From NCBI GenBank assembly GCA_019614645.1, contig JABWDB010000001.1:6843501-6907500 (forward strand): 64,000 bases of DNA, written 5' to 3'. The notes under the pieces were generated by a model that saw only the letters and a program-made list of their open reading frames with translations, made no database searches and was not told the origin of the DNA. Shown piece by piece: positions 48,826 through 60,398 of this stretch. How positions within the stretch are numbered: the first letter of the stretch is position 1; each line of letters starts with the position of its first letter. A program made the translations under genes and the position numbers. This DNA comes from Stratiolaelaps scimitus (taxonomy: Eukaryota > Arthropoda > Arachnida > Mesostigmata > Laelapidae).

Positions 48826-49304
48826 TCTTGCCAAGCCCTCGTTGCTCCTATTGTTATTTTCCTTGCCATTGAGAGAAATATTCTCGGCGTTGATTAAAAA
48901 CAACTTTGCACCCAGGACCTGCAGAGGGTTTACGATGTAATTTTGAGAACGCTCCCTTCCTGTAGCAGTTGTCGTTTTGCGACGCCTGGCTTGAACAGCT
49001 CTTCTCTGGCGAACACCCCTGTACCGGCGCTTCAACACAACGGAACACAACTCTGCCTGCAAAAAACGCTTTCCAGAACGGGTATTGTTTAGTTCGTCTG
49101 ACGGTTGACAACTTCGGCACGTGTCAACGCGGGCGAGTACTCAACAATATCTCCATTTTAAAATGGAATCAGTAATACGCTCTATAAGTTTATAGTACTA
49201 ACAATAATAATAATAATAATAATAGAATTTTACAACTTCACAATATTATTGTTACAAACAGCAATTGACAGGTTAAATAAAAGAGCAAATATAAAGTCTG
49301 CCTA
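48826..49304. other. no confident gene
   Basis: Minus-strand frames overlap (48854-49120) with no motif. An AATAAT run lies at 49201-49225. Confidence 0.35.
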
Positions 49305-50329
49305 TTAATTTATACGCTGTGGCGTTTCATGCAGGAAGCATCGATTTCTTTGGCCTGGAGAAAACGCTAGAGGAAATAATCAGGTCTGGAGGATATCCCG
49401 GTTCAACAGGAAGAACTCTACCGAATTGTTTTACGCATTATTACTTTTAAAATACTGGAAACCAGGGCATGTAATATTTTCGAGATTCAAATATACTTTG
49501 TTTCGATATTGAGTTAGGTTCGTGAGTAGTATTTGTGTAACTTACGAGCAACTGTGAAAGGACAGAGGATACCAATTACGGTTTGGAAAAAATTCAAACT
49601 CACCCAAGTGGTGGTGAAAGCAGGAATAGCAAAGGTTTCTTAGGTTTATATATAAGAACACGATATAGAATATGAATGACCTATCATGAAAGATTGAGGA
49701 CACAGGTAGCACAGATTCGTAACTTCGTATATAGTTTGATCGACAGAAAAGGTAGAGGTCGGTTGTTTAGATTTTGGGTAAACTGAAATTGCACTGATTT
49801 ACCCCGATCTGATAACAGGATCTTTGGCGCAACTTGATTTTTTATGTGACTTCGATCCACTCCAGAGATGCTTCTTAAATGTTTTACTTAATCGGAGGTA
49901 CTTAAAAGATAGTGCGCGCTATCGATAAATGCGGTGACGGAGAAAAAAGAGCAGCACAGCCTCCGGTATTACAAGCTGAAATAGAATCAATAGGAATATT
50001 AATTATTGCTTCATATGTGACAAAAATGTTAATTAGAAAAATAGTTCAGCTCTTAAGCACTGTTAAATTATTCGGATTAAAACTCAACATTTAACGCTGG
50101 TTTCTGGCGGATACCGAGACGATCAGAGATGGCTTGGATGTGCGGGTTTCTCAACATACTTTGTTTAATGAAAATCTGAAGTGGCCGATTTGCAGAATTA
50201 CAGCTTCGAATCCTAATGTGTCAAGAATCCAGCCAGCTCGAGTGGACTCACTTCGAAGGTTCAAATATCCTCCATTTGCGCACGAAGGACTTTGATCCTC
50301 TGATGTCGTTGAACTTCGGAAAGATTCTA
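49305..50329 (-). CDS. possible secreted or extracellular protein, two 3' exons (partial)
   Basis: On the minus strand, exon 50329 to 50252 lies between an excellent acceptor (gttccctgttatag) and an excellent donor (CGAA|gtgagt). It encodes a Ser-rich stretch ending SPSCANGGYLNLR. Exon 49354 to 49305 follows gcgttttctccag and continues in the required phase to TAA, adding a second Cys (SQRNRCFLHE). CxNGGY is reminiscent of the start of EGF-like modules, but the rest of an EGF module is absent, so an exon may be skipped in this model. Upstream exons were not found. Confidence 0.35.
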
Positions 50330-50385
50330 CTATAACAGGGAACAAGAAGCACTGGGAATTTGAGCTTACGCAAAATATAACCGAC

Positions 50386-50422
50386 CGACCGACCTTATAT
50401 ATTATATATATAAGGTCGGTTA
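50386..50422. repeat. palindrome with TA core
   Basis: ACCGACCTTATAT and its reverse complement flank a short TA segment; the left arm carries an extra GACC duplication. The stem is about 14 bases. Confidence 0.7.
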
Positions 50423-51754
50423 ACTTTGGGGTTGGAGTCTAGCAAAAATAGAAATGCAGATGTCGTTCATGCCTATTCAGCCGGAGTAGCTTTCCGCATA
50501 TTTCTATTTCGTACGGATAAAGTCAAATCAAAGTCAGAGATGAAGCTAGAAATATCGAGAAATATACCTATCTTACTGGCCTCGAGAAAAGACCTAACGT
50601 AAACCCATCGATGCTAATGTATGTTGCGGCTCGGGAGAAGCTCTAGGTTTGTTTGACTGAGGTCCCGTATCTGAGGCAACTTTTAGGAAGGAAGATAGCG
50701 ATGTAGACTCAGGGAACTACAGATGTTGAAACAGTAAAATACGGGGCCGCGTACTTGATCGGATTAGGTGGTAATAGTGGCACAAGCTGAGCTTTCCGAG
50801 AATATTTCCTATAGTAGGAAGTTCAGGCAGACTCGTGTTACGTTCTCAAATATCTCGATGCAACGGTCCTGCCAGTGTTCATCTGCTTTCGATTTTAGCG
50901 GCCTTAAGGATAAAACTCGGGAGAATTTCATTGCAATTTTGAGTCCACGTTAGTCATGCTGAAGGTTTTGTATCACTGGAGTGCTTCTCTTGCACCAAGA
51001 CCAAGCGGCAGCCCACAAGTCTGGCGGTGTATTCTGAGCAATAGCTGGAACAAACGAACAGACAACAGTGTCGGCGGTTAGCGCAAACAGGCGCCATTCA
51101 GCAGCGAAACACAATAGTGACAAACTGGTCGCGAGATATGTCCCGTACTGATGCCGGCATACATAGGTTAAGTACCGAGGGGTGCCTTTTGGAAGAAAAA
51201 CCTGGGGGCGAGCCGCAAACGAGTCCACCGAATAATGATAATGTTACTCAGTCATGTGGACTAACCTCGTTCTATTTACAAGGCGTCAGCTTCGCTCGCC
51301 CGTCGATGACGCGGCTGTCCACAGCCACATTTAGTTATACGAGATTAAATAATTAATAACAACCTTGCAGACAGGGCAGCAAGATCCAAGGCCGCACAGT
51401 TCTCGGGTGGGCCGGCTCCTGTAAACTGAAACAGTCTAAGCTAACATGAAAAACATGCTCTCCAACCCGTACAGATTAATGTCGGCTGCAAAGAGTCTGT
51501 TGACCTCATCGTGAGTAAACATTTGCTTGCGTCCGAGAGAGAACTGGAGCTACTGACGAGTCGATGATTCGAAATCGACTGAGGGTCCGCTGCTTGCGCC
51601 TATAAATATTTACGACATTTGTATTTCAGTGGCCTCGCCTAATGAATCATTGGTTTTTTTTGCCTGTTACGCTTAAACAGAGTCACTGTACTCGACATTT
51701 CGAAATTCTAGAAAGAAAAACGGACCTAAAACGTATCTTGTCTCAAAACGACAC
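50423..51754. other. no confident gene
   Basis: A very good minus-strand acceptor (ctgttcgtttgttccag) lies at about 51043-51059 and is followed by all three frames open for 23-32 codons. It may start an exon, but its frame and partner are undecided. 50768-50953 (plus) is open for 61 codons without context. Confidence 0.3.
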
Positions 51755-52482
51755 TCAATGATAAGTTTTGTTCAGCGGATCAAGTTCCACTCGGGTCAGT
51801 TCCGCCGCCGAGGGAGGACAACCTGACAATGGGACCACTTGACACGATGAGATTTCTTGTCTTGTCACCGGTCCCACTTCGTTATGAGTGAGTCCTGGTA
51901 ATGAGGAAATCGGCACAATACTCGCATGTAAGATTATGCGCCGCATAAAGATCAAGGGCTTCATTTGCACCATTGCGTCAGCCATATTACATCTTAGTGT
52001 GTTCAGGCTCACTGTGAATTACATATTGTACTAGAATATGAAAGAGGCAATACACGACTTGCGGAGCAAGTTTATTATTCAATTCAGGACAGTTCCCTAG
52101 ACGATTTAACTGCGCGGATCAGGACGTATCAGTCTCGTTACGTACCCTCTACGGTGCAGCTCGCGTCAAGCAAATGAGCACTCCTTACGTTTTCGCTATT
52201 TTTGCTACAATGTTCAACAGCCATTATAGCAGGCATGTTCGGTAAGGCAAAGTGATTCATCGCATCTGAAACAGTTGGCCGTTTCAGTTGTCGGATGCTA
52301 ATCATCCAATTTCCATAATGAATGGTTCGATTTGCGTACCCGGAAATTCGAGGATGCAGCAGCTTTGATTTTGAAGACAAAGCTCTGTCGCAGGACGAGG
52401 ATCTCAAGGAGGTAGGACAGTCACTAACAACGGCGCAGCCGGTAAAATGCTGCCGCTTGCTTGAAATGGACGGCAAATCCAA
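51755..52482 (-). CDS. unrecognised gene, last two exons
   Basis: On the minus strand, exon 52482 to 52146 follows a consensus acceptor (tctactttcag), stays open for 337 nt and ends at a strong donor (GAGG|gtacgt) in phase 1. Exon 52011 to 51755 follows atgtaattcacag, enters in exactly that phase and runs to TGA. Together they encode about 197 residues with ordinary coding composition, scattered cysteines (TGCAVVSDCPTS, DASCTVE) and no transmembrane segment. A possible upstream exon lies near 52880 after tgtcttttctag, but its donor is poor. Agreement of both splice sites and phase makes this a real gene in my judgement. I do not recognise the product. Confidence 0.5.
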
Positions 52483-54499
52483 CTGAAAGTAGAATCAGGG
52501 ATGAACTTTAGTCTTAGATAACATACAACCTAATATGACGTGCTATGGACAAAGCCTTTGACAGGGACATTGCTTTTGAGAGGTTCTACACCCAAAAACA
52601 AACGAATCTCGTCTGAGTTGCAAACGCCACAGCAGGCTAACTTAGCTGGCCCAGTGTCGACCATATGCAGTTTTTTTCTTATCTAAGCTTTTGTACGTAA
52701 TACGTTTGTACTATCAGAAATATCGATTATGTATATTGCTTATTTTGACATAATCCATGCTGACACCCAACGCAGATCAGGTTTAGCGTTCAAGACATTA
52801 TGAAGATCGGTGAAAAATGAGATTAGGCTGTAACGTATGGCATGGTTGTGAACTGCTCGTCGGCTATAGTTATAGCAAACCGAGAACGACCCTAGAAAAG
52901 ACAGTATCCAGGGTGAGTATATCATCATTACGGACCCGTGCTACAGTATTCTAAATACTAGAATCACGAAGCTTTGTTCCGGATAATCGTCACATCAGGG
53001 ACAAAGCTTCATGATGTGCCTTTCCCACTCCTCGTTCCTCTATAAACTCTTCGTTGCTCCAAAACAAATGGGTCTCATCCATCATTTTTCGCTGCACTGA
53101 GTGCGTTTTATGATAAACGGCCAGCTTGTGAATCTAGATCTAACTACCTATCAGCGCTTAGGTTCATTGTATGCAATTCAGTGTTTGTTGATTCGAGATT
53201 TGAGAGATTTGTCTGAGCGATTATAATAATAGTACTTGAAATCTCTTGATAAACAGGGTCGCCATTGGGTTGTCGCCACGTTTGCGTCAACAGCTAACGA
53301 TATCACATGATTGTATTGTATTCAAAACATGTTAGACATTTATTTCACTGCAAATTCGGTGTTTGCCCAAGTTAAGCTTGAACAGTCATCGTCAGCTAGG
53401 TCGTGATTGTCACCATTACACTCAGCAGTGGCGCTTGTCATGCGATGCGGGTATGTGAATCCAACGGTCAGTGTTGAACTTAGGCATTCTGTCTCTGCTA
53501 GAGACTTCCTCTTTGCCTGCTATGTTTTTTTTCAGTGGATTGTAGCGATTTGGCAGCGCACATTCGACATTTCATATTGAAACACTAGTTTCACTAGTGC
53601 TTCCAGGCGAAGTGCGATTGACGGATTCTGTGGGCATTACACTTAACGCAACAACCTAAACAGAAATCATACGTAGTGTGCATAACGAAAGTGAACTCAA
53701 CGCAACTGCTCGTAAGCATGTGAGTTTGCACTTTTGCCCTTGTGGCTACAATCCACGATAAGAGATAGAGATGTTTGGAGAAGATTTTTTTGGTGGGCTG
53801 TCTTAGTGTTACCTGGGCAGAGTTCGATTTTGCCAAAAGTGGTTGATTGCGAAATTTGCTAAACATGGCTGTTTATGCTATGTTCTCATTATGACAATGG
53901 TCGACAACGTTGGAAAAGTCTCTCGTCTGCTGCTTTGACGACCCGGGATTGAACTGTGAGAATCTCTGGAACAAAATGCATATGAGAAGAATTGACTAAA
54001 CTTATAATGTCTACAAGTAATCTCTAAATAATCGCAAAAAATAAATTTGTCACACTTCTCTGGTGAGCATTGCCGTTCAAGGGGTAGCAAGCGGGTTTTG
54101 CAAAAGATTCTGAAAATTTGGCATGTGTAAATGTGCAAGTTGCCAAGTACCCAGTGCCCCGAGCTCAATACAGAATAGTTATCTGGTTATTCTTAAAGGT
54201 CAGATCAGTCTCATCACTGAAGGATAGAATAAACGCATTGCGATATTACGCATAGGGATAATTGTATCGGGAAATATAATATAAGTATCATGAAAAACGG
54301 GTTGACTATAATGTGTTAATGGGATAGCCTCGGCAGAGCGATAACGCGATAACAGCAGCAGGGGAATGAGACACCTCGAACGGAAGAAGAGACCCTTGGA
54401 GAGAAGGTAAGGGAGACAGCTGCAATAGCGCAATGAAATGACTAATATGGAGTGGGTATCTACTATTATTAGTTTTGGCTTAGCTTGTAGCTGTCAAGC
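52483..54499. other. probable upstream part of the minus-strand gene; exons not resolved
   Basis: Good minus-strand acceptors are visible at about 52893 (tgtcttttctag), 53660 (gatttctgtttag), 53965 (ttttgttccag) and 54112 (ccaaattttcag). The last leads into a cysteine-rich frame (RQCSPEKCDKFIFCDYLE). No consistent chain of phases could be built, so no exon is called. Confidence 0.3.
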
Positions 54500-54643
54500 C
54501 CGGGGGCGTGGTGGATTCGTTTGCGACTTGCAATCGGAGAAGGCACATAGGTGCATGGGTTCAATCCCCACCGTTGCACATCTGCATTTAAAGGGGTCCG
54601 TCTTATGAAGCATGATGACACATTGTATAATATATATATATAC

Positions 54644-54688
<45 letters not shown>
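54500..54688 (+). mobile_element. SINE-like repeat, copy D, ending in (TA)n
   Basis: The tRNA-like head GGGGGCGTGGTGGATTCG and CTTGCAATCGGAGAAGGCAC, then the B box GGGTTCAATCCCC at 54557-54569, then the core ACCGTTGCACATCTGCATTT and GGGGTCCGTCTTATGAAGCA. A TA tract at 54627-54688 follows where the 3' part should be. Confidence 0.75.
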
Positions 54689-54690
<2 letters not shown>

Positions 54691-55774
54691 GAGGCAAATG
54701 AAAGCCTACATTTATGACACCTCAAAGCTTGAAAATAGGTGCTGTTCATTCCCAGCTCAGCAACCGATTGAATCTCCGTTTACAAATCGAACATCCACGC
54801 TTACACCCATCCTCCGGTCAGCGACATTAGTTGGCCGCATCTGTAAAGTGTCCATTGTGTTCAAACACTGTCAGGCCTCGAGGCTGATGTTTGTGACGAT
54901 CACGAGCGAACGATTTTCAAATAGTGTCATCACGTGTAACACCTTCCCGCTTGGCTTCTCCCCTCGCATCTCCCGCTTCTTTTTGTTCGTCTTCTGTTGA
55001 TTGTTGTCTAAATGAACTGAATGCATGACTTTGCAAATCATACGAATCTTTACGTCGTCTTTAATCGTTTCATCGCCTGCTGTTCGTACGTCCGCTCACG
55101 GCCGAGCCTGCTACGGCCGCCTCTGTCTTTTGCCGGCGCCTGTGACCACCACCACCACCGTTGTTAGTATTTGCTATTAACGTTCTGTTACTTTCAATTT
55201 ATCGCATGATTGCCCTTGCGGCATCTGTTTCATTTGCGACTAATTTTCGCTGTGATCGCCCGCTGCGGCCACTTCTGACAGCGTCAGTTTCTGCCGTCCG
55301 ATAGCGCAGGGCCTCTCTTGTGATGCTGTTGAAAAAGCGAATCCTGATGCTGCTGACGCTGTTGACCAACCGAACACAAAACCCACCTGATCGATGCTGG
55401 CTGAACTGATGCGGAGGTCTTGGGGCTGATTCCGAGGATAATGCAGATGTTTATGCTGTACGCGGCAATCCACGGTGGCGTCGGCCGATGTTGGTTGTCG
55501 CCAAAATGAACGAGGATGGCAAGCGAAGTGAAAAGTATGACGATGATGATGATGATGATGATGATGATTTGAAGTGCTGAAGTAGCTCTCTGCAGTGTCG
55601 CTTCACGCTTCATCGATTCTCACCTTCATCGTTGTTGTCTGCCCATCTCGTTGCTCACCAGCAGCCAGGTAGCAATAGGCTGGCCTCCTTCGTTGCGTTT
55701 GTGGATTTGATTCTGCTGCTACTGCTGCTGGTGCCGCACTGCACCATACAGTCTACTCTAGCGTATTGGCTTAC
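54689..55774. other. unresolved; hydrophobic minus-strand frame
   Basis: A minus-strand frame at 55613-55284 starts with an Ile run made by an (ATC)n repeat, continues VILFTSLAILVHFGD, and then reads QHRPTPPW. This recalls, weakly, the TM3 end of Cys-loop receptors, but nothing else of that family is present. A (GAT)n repeat lies at 55540-55566. Confidence 0.25.
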
Positions 55775-56026
55775 CTGATCGTGCGTGCATGCACGTGTGC
55801 CTATTGGCGGCGAAAGCCAAGAAGCGCGGATTGCAAGCTGGCAGACGCCATCCACTCGTCGTCGTCGGCGGCCATTGGAATTGAGCCGTGCGAAATGATC
55901 CGTGCTACCGGTACTGCCTACTACTGCTGTCGCCATCGGTGGCTCTATCGAGTGGTCGCCTGCCAGTGCCTGCAGGACATCAAGAAGCCACAACAACAAC
56001 AACACTGGAAATAGCCTAGATAACAT
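55775..56026 (-). CDS. first coding exon of a secreted or prepropeptide-like protein (partial)
   Basis: The minus-strand ATG at 56026 is followed by a clean signal peptide (MLSRLFPVLLLLWLLDVLQA, then LAG). Then comes a Ser/Thr/Gly-rich stretch, a basic cluster GRRRRR that could be a furin-type processing site, and a short segment with two cysteines (VCQLAIRASW, TRACTHDQ). The exon ends at a strong donor (GATCAG|gtaagc), phase 0. An upstream in-frame ATG at 56113 exists but would bury the signal peptide. If not spliced, the frame runs to 55655 with three more cysteines. The following exon is undecided. A neuropeptide or other processed secreted factor is possible, but no family signature is visible. 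Confidence 0.35.
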
Positions 56027-59000
56027 CGGATGCTTGTTGCCTTGGTATGCGTTTTCTGTCGTGTGTGCGTCTCGATCCGTCTCGAACATTGGCGGCCACG
56101 ACAACGAGTCCAACGACTACCACCATGACCACCGGCGACAGCGACGCTGTCGTCGATCCGTTTGTTTCCTGCTGATCATCAGCAGGACATCTCGCGACGC
56201 CACTGGCGCAGGCTACCCCTGGCCAGCTATGGCATGCGTACAAAACTGGTAATCAGGAATCCATCGGACCGATGAGTGCGAATCAGGCGACACGCGCCCG
56301 ACACGCGCCAGACAACGTAAATGCAGACGTAGACACATGTACACAATACAGTGATGCTTGCTACATTCAAACAGTAAATACAAATATATATATTTATATA
56401 TATCGAGATGTACACACGTCTGTACATGTGGGCCTTTATGCATTTCAACGAAGACGACAAAGATGAGAGAGAGAGACTGAGAGGGAGAGAGCGAGAGAGA
56501 ACGTCAACGCTGGAGCCGATGTTGTGTCTTGGGAACCACGCGACGATAAGTCGAGGAGGGGAGATGCAGCACCTGTCAGCACGGCGCGCGCGCGCCCAGC
56601 AGCAAAAACAGCAGCCGTAGCAGCAGCAAACAACGGCAAAACAAACGAATAATCAACGAAACAAGTCGGACGACTGCAGGGCTCAGGCGACCATACGAAC
56701 AGCAGCGGCAGCTGTAGCAATTACACGAGCAGTCAAAATTGAACAAGCGCTTAAAGGATGAAACAACAGAGACGGCCAGACAGACCAGCAAATCCATGCA
56801 AACACCGTGTAAATCGTTGGGGGTAGACGGAACCGAAAAGGAGTTCTAATAACGATCAGTTATTATGTATATAGTTTGTACAAGTAGTGAGGTGAGCAAA
56901 ATCATAGGTAATGAACATGCTGCGCTCTACGTTGTATGAAACGTTTAAGTAAATAAAGAACGCAGTCGCCTGCTTGATTTGCGTTTGGAAGGGCGCAGTT
57001 TAGTGCGGATAATCACCGATTTGATAAAGTGAGTGTTAATTAATTGAATATTTAATACGTTTGAGCATGCGCGTAATGCTCTATGGCTCTCAATAAAGGT
57101 CTAGAAATGTTCACACAGATTCAGAGATATCCATGCGTTTCGCCTGGCATTTACGGTGACGAAACGCCCTCTCCTGAAAACCTATCCAGCAGAATTGTGT
57201 ATCTAGTTACCATCTATCCTCGCTGCATGGGGGGGGAACTAGGGAATATACCAGATCTCAAGAGACCAAGCCTGAGTACGAAAGACGGATGTGAAATGGA
57301 TTGTGCGAGGCCTTGATCGTCCATTGATGCCACAACAAACAGAAATATTGTACGTAGACCATCAATCAATCAACCCATCAAACCGAAATGCATTTTCGCG
57401 GATAAGTGGCTCGATGGATACATCTACTCCTTGACACGGTAAGCATTAACTCTACACAAGTTATCACCGTTTCGTCGATATGTAGACGGCACAAAGCTCT
57501 CGTCGTCTTTCCCAGATGGGTGGCGAAGCGATCCTTGTATGGCATACGTCCCGTCTAAGTACACAACTAATACGTGCACGCAGATCCCGGCAAATACGGC
57601 GAGTGTGGTAGCTAGCTTCAGTTTGCTGGATGCACTGTTTGCTAGCGGTGCTGTTGGTGTTGTTTACCCAATCAGCGAATGTTTAACCGTTCGGCGAAGA
57701 GTCGCTGACTATGCTCTGTGCAACTATCGCAGACTACCCCGGTCTAGCTTCGTTGCTTGACCTATCGAGTTTACACTGGAGGCCACCACTCGGCTGGCAT
57801 ACGAATCACCTCTTGTGGGGTATGATGAAACCCCGGTCAGGGTTGAATAGTAACGTAGTAACGTCGGCGATGTCGATTACTATGCTTTCATAAAATTAAT
57901 CCATATTCTAATATACAAGTTCTCATTAAACTGGTGAGCGCATCCAGTCATAAACAAGGTAGGTATTAGGTCAGACAAAATGCGGCGGTTTGCATTGAGC
58001 CCAATGTACTGCTGAAGTAGCCATAGCGATTTATAGCGAGACGCTATAACTACATAGTGTATGCCACTCTCAACTATGACTGATTATCATCGATTCTGCA
58101 GAGAGCATACATTTTCATATGAATGTATCTGCTGAATAATTCACCTAATCCGTTTAACGTGCTCTGTACAGCTCGGCTCTGCGTATGCAATACAGAAGGA
58201 CGAGATAAAGCATTCATTCATCTTGTCATTGGTGATAAAAGCAGGGGGAGAATAGGCTCAGTTCCGTTTTTCTATAGGGCCCGTAGCGACAGTAGTCCGC
58301 TTGCTCGTTTTACCTTGATAAGGACCACGCGAAGATGCAGATTATTTGGCCATTTCCTCTCTGACACACTATCACAGCCATTAGGTAGGCTATTCTGCGA
58401 TACTGATTTCGCGTATAAGTGATTGTTATCTGCCTCGTGACTGCCTCGTGAGATCACTTTTATTCAGCAGAAAATATCACTGCCAGATGAAAAGGTGAAA
58501 GATATTTTAAAGAGCGTCTTTCAAAAATGATCTTCTCCCATCACGCTTGGGCATACCCAGGTCTGCGTACGCCAACTTGTCCCTTGTAGCCATGAAGGCA
58601 ATTTTCGCATGGTCATATATTACACAACGAGGAAACATCGCATGTTTATGTCCATTGCTACAGTTGCTACATTTACGTAGCGGTTAGTGATATTAGATCG
58701 TGGTGTCGTGTCCTTGAACTACTGCTCCTTAACGAAATAAATGCCACGGCACGCTCGTTTGCCATTATCATACGCTCGCCATCTCGCGGCGATACACTTC
58801 CAACTCGAGTATCATCATACAGTTATATCGACATGAACATTTCGGAGGTGAAATATGCATTTGAATGCTATAATCCATGATTCCACTCCAATTCTAGACA
58901 CATTATTTTCATCTTGTCATGATCGATTTGCAAGTCGAAATTTCATTTCTTTTGAGAGACTAGCGACGGTTCGCGTTCAGTCTGATGTGAGAAAATTGGT

Positions 59001-59800
59001 TATACTTTGGATTTGTATGTGCCCAATGGACAAGAAAAGGTGGCCCCGACAGGTCCTCATAGTAATACTTCAGAGGTTAAGAGCTGAGGCCTGTCAGATA
59101 GGGTCAGCTCGAAAAACCGTCTTTGGTATGAGAAATTAAGCTCGAAAGTGGTGATCCTCGCTGTGATGCGCGGGATAATTTGGTGTTATCATTACTGACG
59201 TGTCCTGCTTGTTTGACTCCTGTTATTGTAATTTCTGAGATGGCGGCAGGTATTCACACTGACTGAAGCCTTCTGAACGGAATTCGCAACCTGACGCTAT
59301 TAGTATTTCGCATAATTAAACTAAGTGAGCTAATTACTTGAAAATTGGACTGAAAAATGCGATTGCGGTCCAAATAGGCTGAAGTCAATATGAAATATGG
59401 ATTTACAGTGAACAAAAGCGATAGCGGCTTTTGAATTTTGGTTTCTCTGCAAGGAAAGCAAACCCCTGGACCAAACTGATCCTTTGGCGTACTCGGGAAA
59501 ACACTGCTGGAAAATAGCCGCGGAACCTTCCCGTGCATACATGTATACATTAAGGCGCTAACTTTGTCAAATCATCCCGAAGCGAGCAAACCATCCCAAC
59601 TTCTATCTGTCGCATTGACCCAAATTAAGCGCCACTTGATTATATACCTGCTGCATAAAATAACTCACGCTAATAATCTTGCCTTACGCTAATACGATCA
59701 ATATTAAACCAGCTGTAAGCATCTAACGATGTCCATGGCTTAGACAGGCAATCCTACATACACGAAATATACAACTAGCCGAGAACTTTTGCAAGCATCG
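56027..59800. other. no confident gene; low complexity
   Basis: (GA)n, CAG/CAA-rich and GC-repeat stretches lie at 56464-56650 and may be the 5' leader of the minus-strand secreted gene. Frames at 57083-57316 and 57539-57760 (plus) have no motif or splice context. Blocks at 59053-59103 (GTCCTCATAGTAATAC and GAGGCCTGTCAGATA) match the SINE-like repeat at 31.6 kb. Confidence 0.35.
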
Positions 59801-59807
59801 CCGTTGC

Positions 59808-60398
59808 TTGTTTTTGTCTCCAACGCCCGCCGTGAGAAGTGTTCCACCCTGCAAAATGCCTTCGCGAACGAAGTTCTCTAAGTGCTTATATACTCGTGGA
59901 AGAACACACGAAATGAACAGTCAGCGATTTCGGGGCATTCGCATCGACAATTCGCTAATGAGCGTTGCCTGCCCTGTCACTGCCAGGGACACTTTGAAGC
60001 ACGGGCGTACATATCTGCGCCTCTGTGCCAACCTCCCGAGTGGCCAACTATTATTACGAGTTAGAGAATTGCAAACTTTTGCGACTCTCTCGAGCGATAG
60101 GAACATTCATGCGCGTGCACCTCCCGCTGCATCTGGCGCTGGAACGGCAAGTTTCTGCCACGCGAACAAGTTCAAACGGAGCAAACGTTTATCTGGTGAA
60201 GCCCCTGGTGGCACAGAACTTCATTCGTTCGACTTAACCCGACTCGGACTTTCTCTTGAGCGTCTTCTGAAATGCAAGGCCTATTGTATCCTACATAGGT
60301 TAGGTAGCAGGCCTTTCTTAGCTGACAATGGCAGATGGAGCGTATCCAAGAGCATATTTACCCAACTTCACCACGTTTGCGTGAGAGGCCTATTTTGA
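59808..60398 (+). CDS. long open frame of doubtful coding status
   Basis: 196 codons are open, beginning at a non-ATG codon, with an internal ATG at the residue after PPCK. The region is locally GC-rich and the other two plus-strand frames are also open for 60-70 codons over the same span. The composition (many Arg, Ser, Leu) does not resemble a known family. No splice sites frame it. More likely compositional than real. Confidence 0.15.
   Translation: MFLSPTPAVRSVPPCKMPSRTKFSKCLYTRGRTHEMNSQRFRGIRIDNSLMSVACPVTARDTLKHGRTYLRLCANLPSGQLLLRVRELQTFATLSSDRNIHARAPPAASGAGTASFCHANKFKRSKRLSGEAPGGTELHSFDLTRLGLSLERLLKCKAYCILHRLGSRPFLADNGRWSVSKSIFTQLHHVCVRGLF

Noticed and set aside
55395..55613. Cys-loop receptor transmembrane exon
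   Set aside because: Only a weak resemblance at HRPTPPW; the hydrophobic run is partly an (ATC)n repeat and no other receptor exon is nearby.
59254..59550. Minus-strand frame that might be transposase
   Set aside because: No catalytic or DNA-binding motif could be identified in any frame.
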